A stretch of DNA of 64,000 nucleotides from Actinomyces sp. zg-332 (GTDB taxonomy: Bacteria; Actinomycetota; Actinomycetes; Actinomycetales; Actinomycetaceae): contig NZ_CP064951.1 of assembly GCF_011751945.2 (NCBI RefSeq), forward strand, positions 248,001 to 312,000, in the 5' to 3' direction. Under the pieces are notes generated by a model that was not told the DNA's origin, did not search any database, and saw only the letters and a list, made by a program, of their open reading frames with translations. Numbering within the stretch: position 1 is the stretch's first letter; each line of letters begins with the position of its first letter. Shown here one piece after another: positions 8,050-16,478 of this stretch. The position numbers were made by a program, and so were the translations under genes.

Positions 8050-9749
8050 TGAGTGAAGAAAAAGTAAATAGTACAGAGGAACTAAAGCCTCTAATTGAAA
8101 TTCGTGATCTTGAAGTAGCCTTTAAATCATCAACTGGTACTGTTCCAGCAGTCCGTGGGGCTAACTTGACAATCTACCCAGGACAGACAGTTGCTATTGT
8201 GGGTGAATCAGGTTCAGGTAAATCTACAACCGCACATGCAATTATCGGTCTACTTCCAGGCACTGGTAAGGTTACCGGTGGACAAATTATTTTTGATGGT
8301 AAAGACATTACTAATCTACCGTCTAAAGAAATGGTTGCTTTACGTGGTAGTGAAATCGGTATGGTTCCTCAGGATCCAATGTCTAACCTAAACCCTGTTT
8401 GGAAGATTGGTTATCAGGTCCGTGAAGCACTCGTTGCAAACAACATTTGTGATAAAAAAGACCTAGATAAAGAAGTTGTAAAAGTTCTCGAACAGGCAGG
8501 TTTGCCAGATGCTGAACGTAGAGCAAAGCAGTATCCACACGAATTCTCAGGTGGTATGCGTCAGCGCGCTTTGATTGCTATTGGTTTGGCTGCTAACCCA
8601 AGACTTCTAATTGCCGATGAACCTACGTCAGCATTGGACGTTACTGTACAACGTACAATTTTGGATCACCTAGACAAGATGACCAAAGAGTCAAACACAG
8701 CAGTATTGTTCATTACACACGACTTAGGTTTGGCCGCAGAACGTGCAGAACATCTAGTAGTTATGCACCGAGGACGTATTGTTGAATCAGGTCCAGCTTT
8801 GGAAATTCTACGTCATCCAAAGCATCCATATACAAAACGTCTAGTTTCTTCAGCTCCTTCTTTGGCTTCAGCTCGTATCGAAACAGCTCGTGAACTTGGA
8901 ATAGAATCAAAAGATCTATTGCACCAAGTCTCAGAGGAAGACACTTCTGAAGTAATTCGTGTTGAAAACTTATCTAAAGAGTTCCATATTCGTGGTGCTA
9001 AGAGAGGCGATAAGAAGAATTTCTTAGCTGTTGATGATGTTTCGTTTTCTTTGAAACGTGGACATACACTTGCATTAGTGGGTGAATCAGGTTCAGGTAA
9101 ATCTACAGTTGCCAATATCATTTTGAACCTTTTGGAACCTACTAAAGGTAAGGTATTTTACGAAGGAACTGATTTATCAACTTTGTCTCCTAAACAACTA
9201 TTTGATATGCGTCGTAAGATGCAAGTTGTTTTCCAGAACCCATATGGTTCCTTGGATCCAATGTACTCAATCTATCGTTGTATTGAAGAACCGTTGCGTA
9301 TCCATGGCATTGGTACAAAGGAAGAACGTAAACAACGTGTTGCTGAACTACTAGATTTGGTAGCTCTTCCACGATCCACAATGCGTCGTTATCCTAATGA
9401 ACTTTCTGGTGGTCAGCGTCAGCGTGTAGCTATTGCTCGTGCTTTGGCTTTGAAACCAGAGGTAGTTGTTTTGGACGAAGCTGTTTCAGCTCTTGACGTT
9501 TTGGTTCAAGACCAGATTCTAAAGCTTCTAACCAAGCTACAAGAAGAACTAGGTTTGTCATACTTGTTCATTACACACGACTTGGCTGTTGTACGTGAAG
9601 TCGCTGACGACGTAGTTGTTATGCAAAATGGTAAGCTAATTGAACAAGGTACAGTAGATGATATCTTCGATAATCCTAAAGAAGATTACACAAGGAACTT
9701 GATTGAAGCAGTTCCAGGACGCGATATCATTCTTGGACTTGACGATTAG
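8049..9749 (+). CDS. Peptide ABC transporter ATPase, fused OppD-OppF type double module
   Basis: A 566-residue protein with two complete ABC nucleotide-binding domains, replacing the usual separate OppD and OppF. Domain 1 has Walker A GESGSGKST (about residue 53), signature SGGMRQR and Walker B LLIADEPTSALD. Domain 2 repeats GESGSGKST (about residue 346), has signature LSGGQRQRVAIARAL and Walker B VVVLDEAVSALD. Each domain has a conserved switch histidine in FITHDL, and the oligopeptide-type extension (HPKHPYTKRLVSSAPSL) follows domain 1. It powers the permease pair encoded just upstream and overlaps oppC by one base. Fused double ATPases of this kind are known in dipeptide and glutathione importers. 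Confidence 0.94.
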   Translation: MSEEKVNSTEELKPLIEIRDLEVAFKSSTGTVPAVRGANLTIYPGQTVAIVGESGSGKSTTAHAIIGLLPGTGKVTGGQIIFDGKDITNLPSKEMVALRGSEIGMVPQDPMSNLNPVWKIGYQVREALVANNICDKKDLDKEVVKVLEQAGLPDAERRAKQYPHEFSGGMRQRALIAIGLAANPRLLIADEPTSALDVTVQRTILDHLDKMTKESNTAVLFITHDLGLAAERAEHLVVMHRGRIVESGPALEILRHPKHPYTKRLVSSAPSLASARIETARELGIESKDLLHQVSEEDTSEVIRVENLSKEFHIRGAKRGDKKNFLAVDDVSFSLKRGHTLALVGESGSGKSTVANIILNLLEPTKGKVFYEGTDLSTLSPKQLFDMRRKMQVVFQNPYGSLDPMYSIYRCIEEPLRIHGIGTKEERKQRVAELLDLVALPRSTMRRYPNELSGGQRQRVAIARALALKPEVVVLDEAVSALDVLVQDQILKLLTKLQEELGLSYLFITHDLAVVREVADDVVVMQNGKLIEQGTVDDIFDNPKEDYTRNLIEAVPGRDIILGLDD

Positions 9750-9761
9750 TAAAAATCTTCT

Positions 9762-9799
9762 AAGTATTGGCTATCTTTCTAGATGGCCAATACTTTTTT
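9762..9799 (+). terminator. Terminator of the peptide transporter operon
   Basis: Stem AAGTATTGGC / GCCAATACTT (with one extra G) closing TATCTTTCTAGATG and followed by a T run, 12 bp after the stop. Confidence 0.85.
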
Positions 9800-11099
9800 A
9801 AAAAACTTGAAGCTCTGTCTTTCTCTTTTGAACTTTATCCTTCCTATAATTTCCCTCTTAAATTCCCCTGACACTTTTTCAATCAATATTTTATGAAATC
9901 ACTAAGATACAATGCGTTCTAATTTCCTAGTTTTAAAATTGTGAAATATTGTGATAAACAAATTAATTGACACTTTACGCGGGAAAAAGAGAAGAGAAAA
10001 GTAGTGGCAAAGTAATACTTACTCATATGAGATAGTGAGTAAAATATTTGTTCAAGTAAAAGTTGTACAGTTTTTATGTAAAACAAAGCGACTATGGGAT
10101 AAAGAATATATAAATACTAATAACTAGGATTTGTTAAACCGCTTATTAATTACTAGATAAGTGTTTAGAAAATAATTATAAAGTACTAAAAATAATGGTA
10201 GGAATAAATAAAATCGTCGGGTAAACGTTAATTGGAGTATTCATATAAATAGTTACTTATATCAATAAAATATCTAGATAGTAAAGGATATGTTTACTGT
10301 TAAATACGAATAAGCACTAGTAAAGTGAAGCTAATCTAAAGCAAACATGAAATAAGAGACTCTATGAATAAAATACGAAAAGTATTCTCGAAAGTGAGCA
10401 GAATACATAAACTGTTTTGTAACTAGGCTGAGATATAAAAGCACTTATGCCTAAAGTTGAAGGGAAGCTGTTTTCAAAAGTATAGATAATATAGGCGATT
10501 AAGGTTTTATATCAAAATGTTTACCAGCACAAGGAAAGATAAAGTGTTAGAAAGTAAGTAAACTATTGCTTACTAAAATACGGAAAATAAGATTCTTTTA
10601 CTGAGGGAATGTGAGGATAATCTCTTTTTTAGTTTTTTTGGATTTTAGTGCGACGAATAAATAGTAAGTAGAGATGAATAAATTTTCAGATAATACTTTT
10701 GAATAAATAAGTAAACTTTTACATCAAAATACCTGATATATAGGAAAATAAGCCTTGCCTAAATACCAAAATAGAATAAAGTGACACAAATTTCTTTGTC
10801 TGAAATATTTGTTTACATAAAAGTCTATAAATAAAACATATAAGATAAAACACCTCTTAAATGAACCATTTTATAACCTGCTTTATAAAATCAATAAACC
10901 AAGAGCGCAGATTAAAAGAATTTATCAATAAAAATAATACTCGAGTATATTTTATTTAAATAATTTGATGAATATCACATTTAAATAATGCTTGAAAAGA
11001 AGTATTAGTGTAACTTTAAAATGCTCGTATCTTTATGAGCGAAGAATGTAATAGTATACAAGTGCTTAACATTTATTTTTTAGAAAGCAAGGTGGCTTT
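9800..11099. other. Large gene-free region upstream of glyA
   Basis: About 1.3 kb without an open frame worth calling. From roughly 9960 onward the plus strand is markedly purine-rich and C-poor, with frequent AGTAAA-like words. Small inverted repeats exist (GTATTCT at 10382-10388 with AGAATAC at 10400-10406; GCTCGTA with TATGAGC around 11023-11040). I recognise no riboswitch, RNA gene or gene remnant. Confidence 0.5.
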
Positions 11100-12377
11100 A
11101 TGTCAAGTGAACTAACACAGTCCATATACGATTTGGATCCAGAAATTGCTGGTGTTTTAGATAATGAATTAAGTAGGCAACGCGATACGCTAGAAATGAT
11201 TGCTTCAGAAAATTTTGTTCCTAGAGCTGTATTACAAGCACAAGGATCAGTTTTAACTAATAAGTATGCTGAGGGATATCCTGGTAAAAGATATTATGGT
11301 GGCTGTGAATATGTTGATGTTGCTGAAAGTCTTGCCATAGAGCGTGCGAAAAAAGTATTCAACGCCGAATACGCTAATGTTCAGCCGCACTCAGGTGCAT
11401 CTGCTAATGCTGCTGTATTGCATGCTATTGCTAAACCGGGAGATAAAATTTTAGGTTTAGGCTTGGCTCACGGTGGACACCTTACACATGGCATGAAAAT
11501 TAATTTCTCGGGATTAGTATATGAAGCATCTGCTTACACATTGAGTGAAAAAACTCACCGAGTCGATATGGATATGGTACGCGATATGGCTTTGAAAGAA
11601 AGGCCTAAAGTTATAATTGCTGGTTGGAGTGCTTATCCACGTCATTTGGACTTTGAAGCTTTCCGTAGTATAGCTGATGAAGTTGGAGCATATTTGTGGA
11701 CTGATATGGCTCATTTTGCTGGTTTAGTGGCTGCTGGTTTACACCCTAGCCCGATTAAAGACTCACATGTTGTTTCAACTACCATTCATAAAACTATTGG
11801 TGGTCCTCGCTCTGGAATGATTTTATCCGGCACAACTGACTTGGAGAAAAAGCTAAATTCTGCTGTATTCCCAGGACAACAAGGTGGACCTTTAATGCAC
11901 GTTATTGCTGGTAAAGCGGTAGCAATGAAAATTGCTATGACTGATGGATTCGTAGACCGCCAAAAACGTACACTAGAGGGTGCAAAAATTCTTGCTGATC
12001 GTTTGCTACAAGACGATGTACGTGAATGTGGCATTGATATTGTTACTGGTGGTACAGATGTACACCTAGTACTAATAGATTTACGTAATAGCGTTTTAGA
12101 CGGTAAACAAGCAGAAAACTTAATGCACGATATTTCTATTACAGTAAACCGTAACTCTGTTCCTTTTGATCCAAGACCAGCAACTGTAACATCAGGTCTA
12201 CGCATCGGTACACCAGCACTAGCTACACGTGGATTTGGCGCTAAGGAATTTACTGAAGTTGCTGATATTATTGCCACTGCTTTAATACAAGGTTGCAAAG
12301 GTGAGGTTGACTACACATCTTTGAAAGGCCGTGTTAAAGACTTAGCTGACGCATTCCCTCTATACGACTATCTATAA
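11100..12377 (+). CDS. glyA: Serine hydroxymethyltransferase
   Basis: A 425-residue PLP enzyme converting serine and tetrahydrofolate to glycine and 5,10-methylene-THF in the cytoplasm. The family signature is clear: [19 protein letters not shown] (residues about 32-50), [17 protein letters not shown], and the lysine loop [15 protein letters not shown] (about residue 227) whose Lys carries the cofactor. Length is normal. The ATG has AAGGTGG upstream. folD follows after 18 bp, so the two one-carbon enzymes are probably co-transcribed. Confidence 0.97.
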   Translation: MSSELTQSIYDLDPEIAGVLDNELSRQRDTLEMIASENFVPRAVLQAQGSVLTNKYAEGYPGKRYYGGCEYVDVAESLAIERAKKVFNAEYANVQPHSGASANAAVLHAIAKPGDKILGLGLAHGGHLTHGMKINFSGLVYEASAYTLSEKTHRVDMDMVRDMALKERPKVIIAGWSAYPRHLDFEAFRSIADEVGAYLWTDMAHFAGLVAAGLHPSPIKDSHVVSTTIHKTIGGPRSGMILSGTTDLEKKLNSAVFPGQQGGPLMHVIAGKAVAMKIAMTDGFVDRQKRTLEGAKILADRLLQDDVRECGIDIVTGGTDVHLVLIDLRNSVLDGKQAENLMHDISITVNRNSVPFDPRPATVTSGLRIGTPALATRGFGAKEFTEVADIIATALIQGCKGEVDYTSLKGRVKDLADAFPLYDYL

Positions 12378-12395
12378 ATATCGATAAGGAATAAA

Positions 12396-13274
12396 ATGAC
12401 AGCTATTATTTTAGATGGTAAAAAAGTCGCTAGTGATATTAAACTTCAGTTAAAAGAAGAAGTTAAAAACTTAAACGATAAAGGTGTTTTTCCAGCATTA
12501 GCAACTGTATTAGTAGGATCTGATCCGGCTAGTATATCTTACGTTAATGGTAAACATCGTGACTGTTTAGAAGTCGGTATTAAATCTATACGAGTAGAAT
12601 TAGATGAAAATACCTCTCAGGCTGAATTACTAGAAACTATCCATGAGCTAAATTCTAATCCTGAGTGTACGGGGTATATTGTCCAGTTACCACTGCCTAA
12701 ACATATAGATACTAATGAAATTCTATTAGCTATTAGTCCTGAAAAAGATGCTGATGGCTTACATCCAGTGAATTTAGGTAAGAGTGTGTTATCTGTTGCT
12801 GGAGATATAGATTTTCCTTTATCTTGTACTCCTTACGGTGTATTAGAGTTATTAGATCATTACGATATAGATTTAAATGGTAAAACAGTTTGTGTAGTTG
12901 GTAGAGGGACTACAGTAGGACGTGGATTACCAGCTCTACTTACTCGTAAAAATATAAATGCTACAGCAATCCTTACCCATACAGGAACTAAAGATTTACC
13001 TGCACATACTCGTGAAGCTGATATTATTATTGCCGCAGCGGGTGTTAAACATCTTATAAAACCTCAAGATATCAAAGATGGAGCCATTTTATTAGATGTC
13101 GGTGTAAGTCGTAGTTTTGATGAAGATAAAGGCAAATATGTCTTATGTGGCGACATTGATCCTGCTTGCTACGAAAAGGCTGCTTTTGTATCTCCTAACC
13201 CTGGTGGTGTTGGTCCAATGACAAGAGCAATGCTATTATCTAACATTGTATCTATTGCAAAAGGTTATAAGTAA
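12396..13274 (+). CDS. folD: Methylenetetrahydrofolate dehydrogenase / methenyl-THF cyclohydrolase
   Basis: A 292-residue bifunctional enzyme oxidising methylene-THF to methenyl-THF and hydrolysing it to 10-formyl-THF. Visible motifs are SYVNGKHRDCLEVGI with the catalytic Lys (about residue 56), QLPLPKHID, DADGLHPVNLG, and the nucleotide-binding VVGRGTTVGRGLPALL (residues about 168-183). The ATG follows AAGGA with five bases between. It acts directly on the product of glyA. Confidence 0.96.
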   Translation: MTAIILDGKKVASDIKLQLKEEVKNLNDKGVFPALATVLVGSDPASISYVNGKHRDCLEVGIKSIRVELDENTSQAELLETIHELNSNPECTGYIVQLPLPKHIDTNEILLAISPEKDADGLHPVNLGKSVLSVAGDIDFPLSCTPYGVLELLDHYDIDLNGKTVCVVGRGTTVGRGLPALLTRKNINATAILTHTGTKDLPAHTREADIIIAAAGVKHLIKPQDIKDGAILLDVGVSRSFDEDKGKYVLCGDIDPACYEKAAFVSPNPGGVGPMTRAMLLSNIVSIAKGYK

Positions 13275-13288
13275 TAAGGATATAGATT

Positions 13289-14092
13289 TTGAAAATTACG
13301 TCTTTAAACTTGAATGGTATCCGTGCGGCTTATCGTAAAGGTATGACTCAATGGTTGGCTTACGAAAACCCTGATATTGTGCTAATGCAAGAAGTTCGTG
13401 CTAACGATAAAGTGCTAGAAGAACTCATTGAATCTGACTGGCATTTGGTGGCAAGACACTGTGATATTAAGGGACGTGCCGGAGTTGCTATAATGTCTCG
13501 TTTTCCTTTAAAAGATGTCTCACTGTCTTTAGACGATGAAGAGCCTGTGGACACTGGTCGTTGGATAGAGGCTAGTGTTGAAACACCTAAAGGAAATGAA
13601 TTACGTTTAGCTTGCGCTTATTTACATGCAGGTGAAATAAATACAATTAAAATGGATCAAAAGTATGCTCACCTGGAAAAAGTAACTAAGCGTTTAGAAT
13701 CTCTAAAGGAATACAGCCAACAAACAGGTAATTCAGTTGTTGTATGTGGAGATTTTAATGTTGTGCGTACTGAAAAAGACATTAAAAACTGGAAACCAAA
13801 TCACAATAAATCAGCTGGTGTATTAGATGAAGAAATCGCTTACCTAGAAAAGTGGTTTTCATCTGGCTGGCATGATGTAACTCGTGAGTTTTACCCAGAT
13901 ACGCAAGGTCCATACACTTGGTGGTCTTGGCGTGGAAATGCATATAATAATGATGCTGGGTGGCGTATTGATTACCACATTACTCATGGAGACATCACAG
14001 ATAGTGTGAAAGACGTTCAAGTTTGGCGAGCTCAGGAATATGTAGAGCGTTTTTCTGATCATTCACCTATTACTATTACATACGATTTCTAA
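13289..14092 (+). CDS. xth: Exodeoxyribonuclease III family AP endonuclease
   Basis: A 267-residue Mg-dependent endonuclease/exonuclease/phosphatase-fold enzyme that cuts at abasic sites in base excision repair. Active-site landmarks are NLNGIRAA at the N-terminus, QEVR (metal-binding Glu), GDFNVV (Asp/Asn), GWRIDYH and FSDHSPI (catalytic Asp-His). The start is a TTG with AAGGA at 13276-13280, just after the folD stop, so it is probably the third gene of the glyA-folD operon. Confidence 0.93.
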   Translation: MKITSLNLNGIRAAYRKGMTQWLAYENPDIVLMQEVRANDKVLEELIESDWHLVARHCDIKGRAGVAIMSRFPLKDVSLSLDDEEPVDTGRWIEASVETPKGNELRLACAYLHAGEINTIKMDQKYAHLEKVTKRLESLKEYSQQTGNSVVVCGDFNVVRTEKDIKNWKPNHNKSAGVLDEEIAYLEKWFSSGWHDVTREFYPDTQGPYTWWSWRGNAYNNDAGWRIDYHITHGDITDSVKDVQVWRAQEYVERFSDHSPITITYDF

Positions 14093-14105
14093 AAGTAATT
14101 GTTTA

Positions 14106-14144
14106 AAATAGCTTACTATCTGCAAAGTTAGTAAGCTATTTTTA
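14106..14144 (+). terminator. Terminator after xth
   Basis: Twelve-base stem AAATAGCTTACT / AGTAAGCTATTT with a twelve-base loop and trailing T residues. Confidence 0.85.
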
Positions 14145-14150
14145 TTTGGT

Positions 14151-14210
14151 TACTTACTTATCTGCCTGCTTATCTATCTATCTATCTGCTTATTTATTTA
14201 TTTACTCAGT
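14151..14210. repeat. Imperfect tetranucleotide repeat tract
   Basis: About 60 bp with a four-base period: TACT, TATC, TGCT and TATT units, including four consecutive TATC and three consecutive TATT. It lies between the convergent xth and WXG100 genes and is not inside a called gene. Confidence 0.8.
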
Positions 14211-14290
14211 CACTATTAATTATTTAGCTAGTTTATAGTGTTTATAGCTAATAAACTAAAATATTTTTGTGTACAAATTTCACATAAACT

Positions 14291-14581
14291 TTAGAAATTA
14301 AACAGTGCAGTAGCTTCTTGCTCAGCTTGTGAATAAGTATTTGCCGCATTATTCAACTGGTGTGAAATTTGCAACAAACAATCTTCAACATTTATTTGTG
14401 CTTTATGCCAATTATCAGCTAAATCATGAAATTGCATACTAGCTTGCCCTGACCAAGAGTTTTCTAATTGATGTAAATAACTAAGCATAGTTTGTACTTG
14501 AGAGCGAATATTATCTGCGCAATTATTTACTAACACTGAGGTATTAGATAATTCGTTACTATCTACAGTAAAAACTGTCAT
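14291..14581 (-). CDS. WXG100 (ESAT-6-like) small protein
   Basis: A 96-residue helical-hairpin protein of typical WXG100 length. The central turn is W-S-G (ENSWSGQAS, around residue 43), with amphipathic helices on both sides (ADNIRSQVQTMLSYLHQL and later QISHQLNNAANTYSQAE). These proteins are exported by type VII (ESX/Yuk) systems, usually as dimers. AAGGAG precedes the ATG. No EccC-type ATPase, partner toxin or other secretion gene lies in the window, so it is an orphan here. The only neighbour on the strand is the gene at 14747. Confidence 0.85.
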   Translation of the reverse strand: MTVFTVDSNELSNTSVLVNNCADNIRSQVQTMLSYLHQLENSWSGQASMQFHDLADNWHKAQINVEDCLLQISHQLNNAANTYSQAEQEATALFNF

Positions 14582-14746
14582 TTTTCTCCTTAAATAGATG
14601 ATTATTTAAAGAGTAACCTCAAAATTATGCTATGTTTTTAGAAAAAGTAAAATTGTGGATAACTCTATGTATTGTGTGTATTTGCATATACCACCAGAAT
14701 AATACTTCAAATATAGTTAATACGCATAAGCGGTAGCTAAAAATAA

Positions 14747-15730
14747 CTACTCAAATTCGATTTCTTTGACTGACTTATCAACTGGAGTTTCTTTAGAATC
14801 GAAGCAATCTTCTATCATTTCCATAGAGGAAGATAAATCATTAATCTTAGTTATACTTTGAGTATTGGAATTTGAATTATTAAAACTCAAGCTATTAGTC
14901 AAAGAAGTAGGTACTGAAGAAACACTATGCTTAACTTTGGAAAGCTTATCAGCTACTGACACTCTTCTAATCATTACAGTGTCTTTCAAAGTACATTCTG
15001 GGGAATCAGTATCGTTTTCTGCTTGTTCTAAAGCCAATATATCTTGAGTAGGAATATTAGCTATTTCTGCTTCCAATCTAACTAACTCTGCTTCTAAATT
15101 TTGTCTTGCTGGAATTTCCCAGCTTTGTCCAAGTGGCGATAAGAAAAGCTTAGGACGGGCAAGTAAACGTTTAATAAACCGCTTGCGTGTATACAAAACA
15201 AAACACATAGAAACATCGGAATATTCAGTTTGAGCAAGCTTCAAATAGTGCTTATATTCTTGAGGAGTAGTTGCGAAGACAGATATACTGCAATCGAAAA
15301 GTATTTGAATATCAATATCGTCACTATTGCTAACAGAATTACTTCTAGCGCCATCAACGATAGTACATATGTGCTGACAAATTTCTTCATCTACGCCCAC
15401 AGATAATAAATCGTCCTTTAACAAATCTGAGGGATTTTCATTAGACAATGCTGGACAGAATCCGCCTAAATAAGAGTTATAAAAAACTCCATAGTACCAA
15501 GTAGCTATTCTCAAACAATCAGAACTATGAGCTGAATCAGCCAACTCATCAATCTTATTTAACACGAAAGAAAGGTAATTAACATTATGATATTGGCTTG
15601 ATCTATTTTCCAGCTTACCTATCAGTTTAATAGCAAGTGCTTCAATGTTATGAGCAGGTGCTTGTGCTCCAATGTTTGTAACACTTCGTACAAACGAAGA
15701 AATTAGCCAACTTGGCAATCGGGCGTTCAT
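14747..15730 (-). CDS. Degenerate HD-superfamily phosphohydrolase-like protein (COG4339-like)
   Basis: A 327-residue protein. The N-terminal 220 residues resemble the actinobacterial COG4339 predicted HD phosphohydrolases: LPSWLISSFVRSV, then YHNVNYL, IATWYYGVFYN, and finally the typical RLLARPKLFLSPLGQSW and PARQNLEAELVRLEAEI. From memory, the family has histidines at YH-x-x-x-H and WYHG/D. Here the second His of the first motif and the His of WYHG are replaced (by Tyr), and the later His motif is absent, so metal binding is probably lost. The last 90 residues are Ser/Asn-rich and look disordered. It is divergent from the PH-domain gene at 15912. Confidence 0.65.
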   Translation of the reverse strand: MNARLPSWLISSFVRSVTNIGAQAPAHNIEALAIKLIGKLENRSSQYHNVNYLSFVLNKIDELADSAHSSDCLRIATWYYGVFYNSYLGGFCPALSNENPSDLLKDDLLSVGVDEEICQHICTIVDGARSNSVSNSDDIDIQILFDCSISVFATTPQEYKHYLKLAQTEYSDVSMCFVLYTRKRFIKRLLARPKLFLSPLGQSWEIPARQNLEAELVRLEAEIANIPTQDILALEQAENDTDSPECTLKDTVMIRRVSVADKLSKVKHSVSSVPTSLTNSLSFNNSNSNTQSITKINDLSSSMEMIEDCFDSKETPVDKSVKEIEFE

Positions 15731-15911
15731 ATAAACCTTCTCTTTGTTAAAATAGACAAATAGTATATTAGAACTTAAAAATGTAATAGTCTAGTGATGG
15801 AATAAGTTATAGAGGACATATTGACTTAATAGCTCAGTTATAACACGCTTATGAATAAAAAATTATTGTATAATTGATAAACATTATACAGTTTAAATAA
15901 ATGGATGCAAA

Positions 15912-16430
15912 ATGAGTAAAAATTTTAACCTCAATATTGATGGATTGGACTATAAAAAAGTAGATCCTAAACTAAAGAAAGTAAGAAGGATAATACTGGC
16001 AGTATTTATATTAATAGGTATTATAGCCAACACTGCTTTCAACATTTCCATATTTTTTATAGACTCTTTTGGATTCTCAGTACTTATTGCTCCGATTGTG
16101 GTTTATATCCTATTAGTAGTATTTTTCATTTGGATGTGGTGGCTAATAGGTAGACAAGTAGATAACTACAAATATGCTAAAGCTGAAAAAGACATCGTCA
16201 TATCTAAAGGTGTTTTATTTCGTAGAGTAGAAGTTATACCTTATGGACGTATGCAATTTGTTGATGTTCAGCAAGGACCACTGCTTAGATACTATGGTTT
16301 AGCTAGTGTCACTTTACATACGGCTTCTTCTGAATCATTGATGCCGATTATTGGTATGAAAGAACCAGACGCTAAAGCTTTGCGTCAAGAACTCATAGAG
16401 CTTGGTGAATCTAACTTGGCAGGTATATAA
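15912..16430 (+). CDS. Small membrane protein with bacterial PH domain (YdbS-like)
   Basis: A 172-residue protein: a short cytoplasmic start, two transmembrane helices (about residues 27-48 and 53-80), then one bPH2 domain (VISKGVLFRRVEVIPYGRMQFVDVQQGPLLRYYGLASVTLHTAS). YdbS/YdbT pairs are membrane proteins of poorly known function; in Bacillus they have been linked to bacteriocin resistance. A TATAAT box at 15869-15874 is a plausible -10 element. The large PH protein follows after 48 bp. Confidence 0.85.
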   Translation: MSKNFNLNIDGLDYKKVDPKLKKVRRIILAVFILIGIIANTAFNISIFFIDSFGFSVLIAPIVVYILLVVFFIWMWWLIGRQVDNYKYAKAEKDIVISKGVLFRRVEVIPYGRMQFVDVQQGPLLRYYGLASVTLHTASSESLMPIIGMKEPDAKALRQELIELGESNLAGI

Positions 16431-16478
16431 AAGATACGTGGATAACAAAAATATTTCTTTACAGCATAAGGATTAGGA

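Noticed and set aside
11786-12298. 170-codon frame antisense to glyA
   Set aside because: It lies entirely within the well-supported glyA gene and mirrors its codon pattern.
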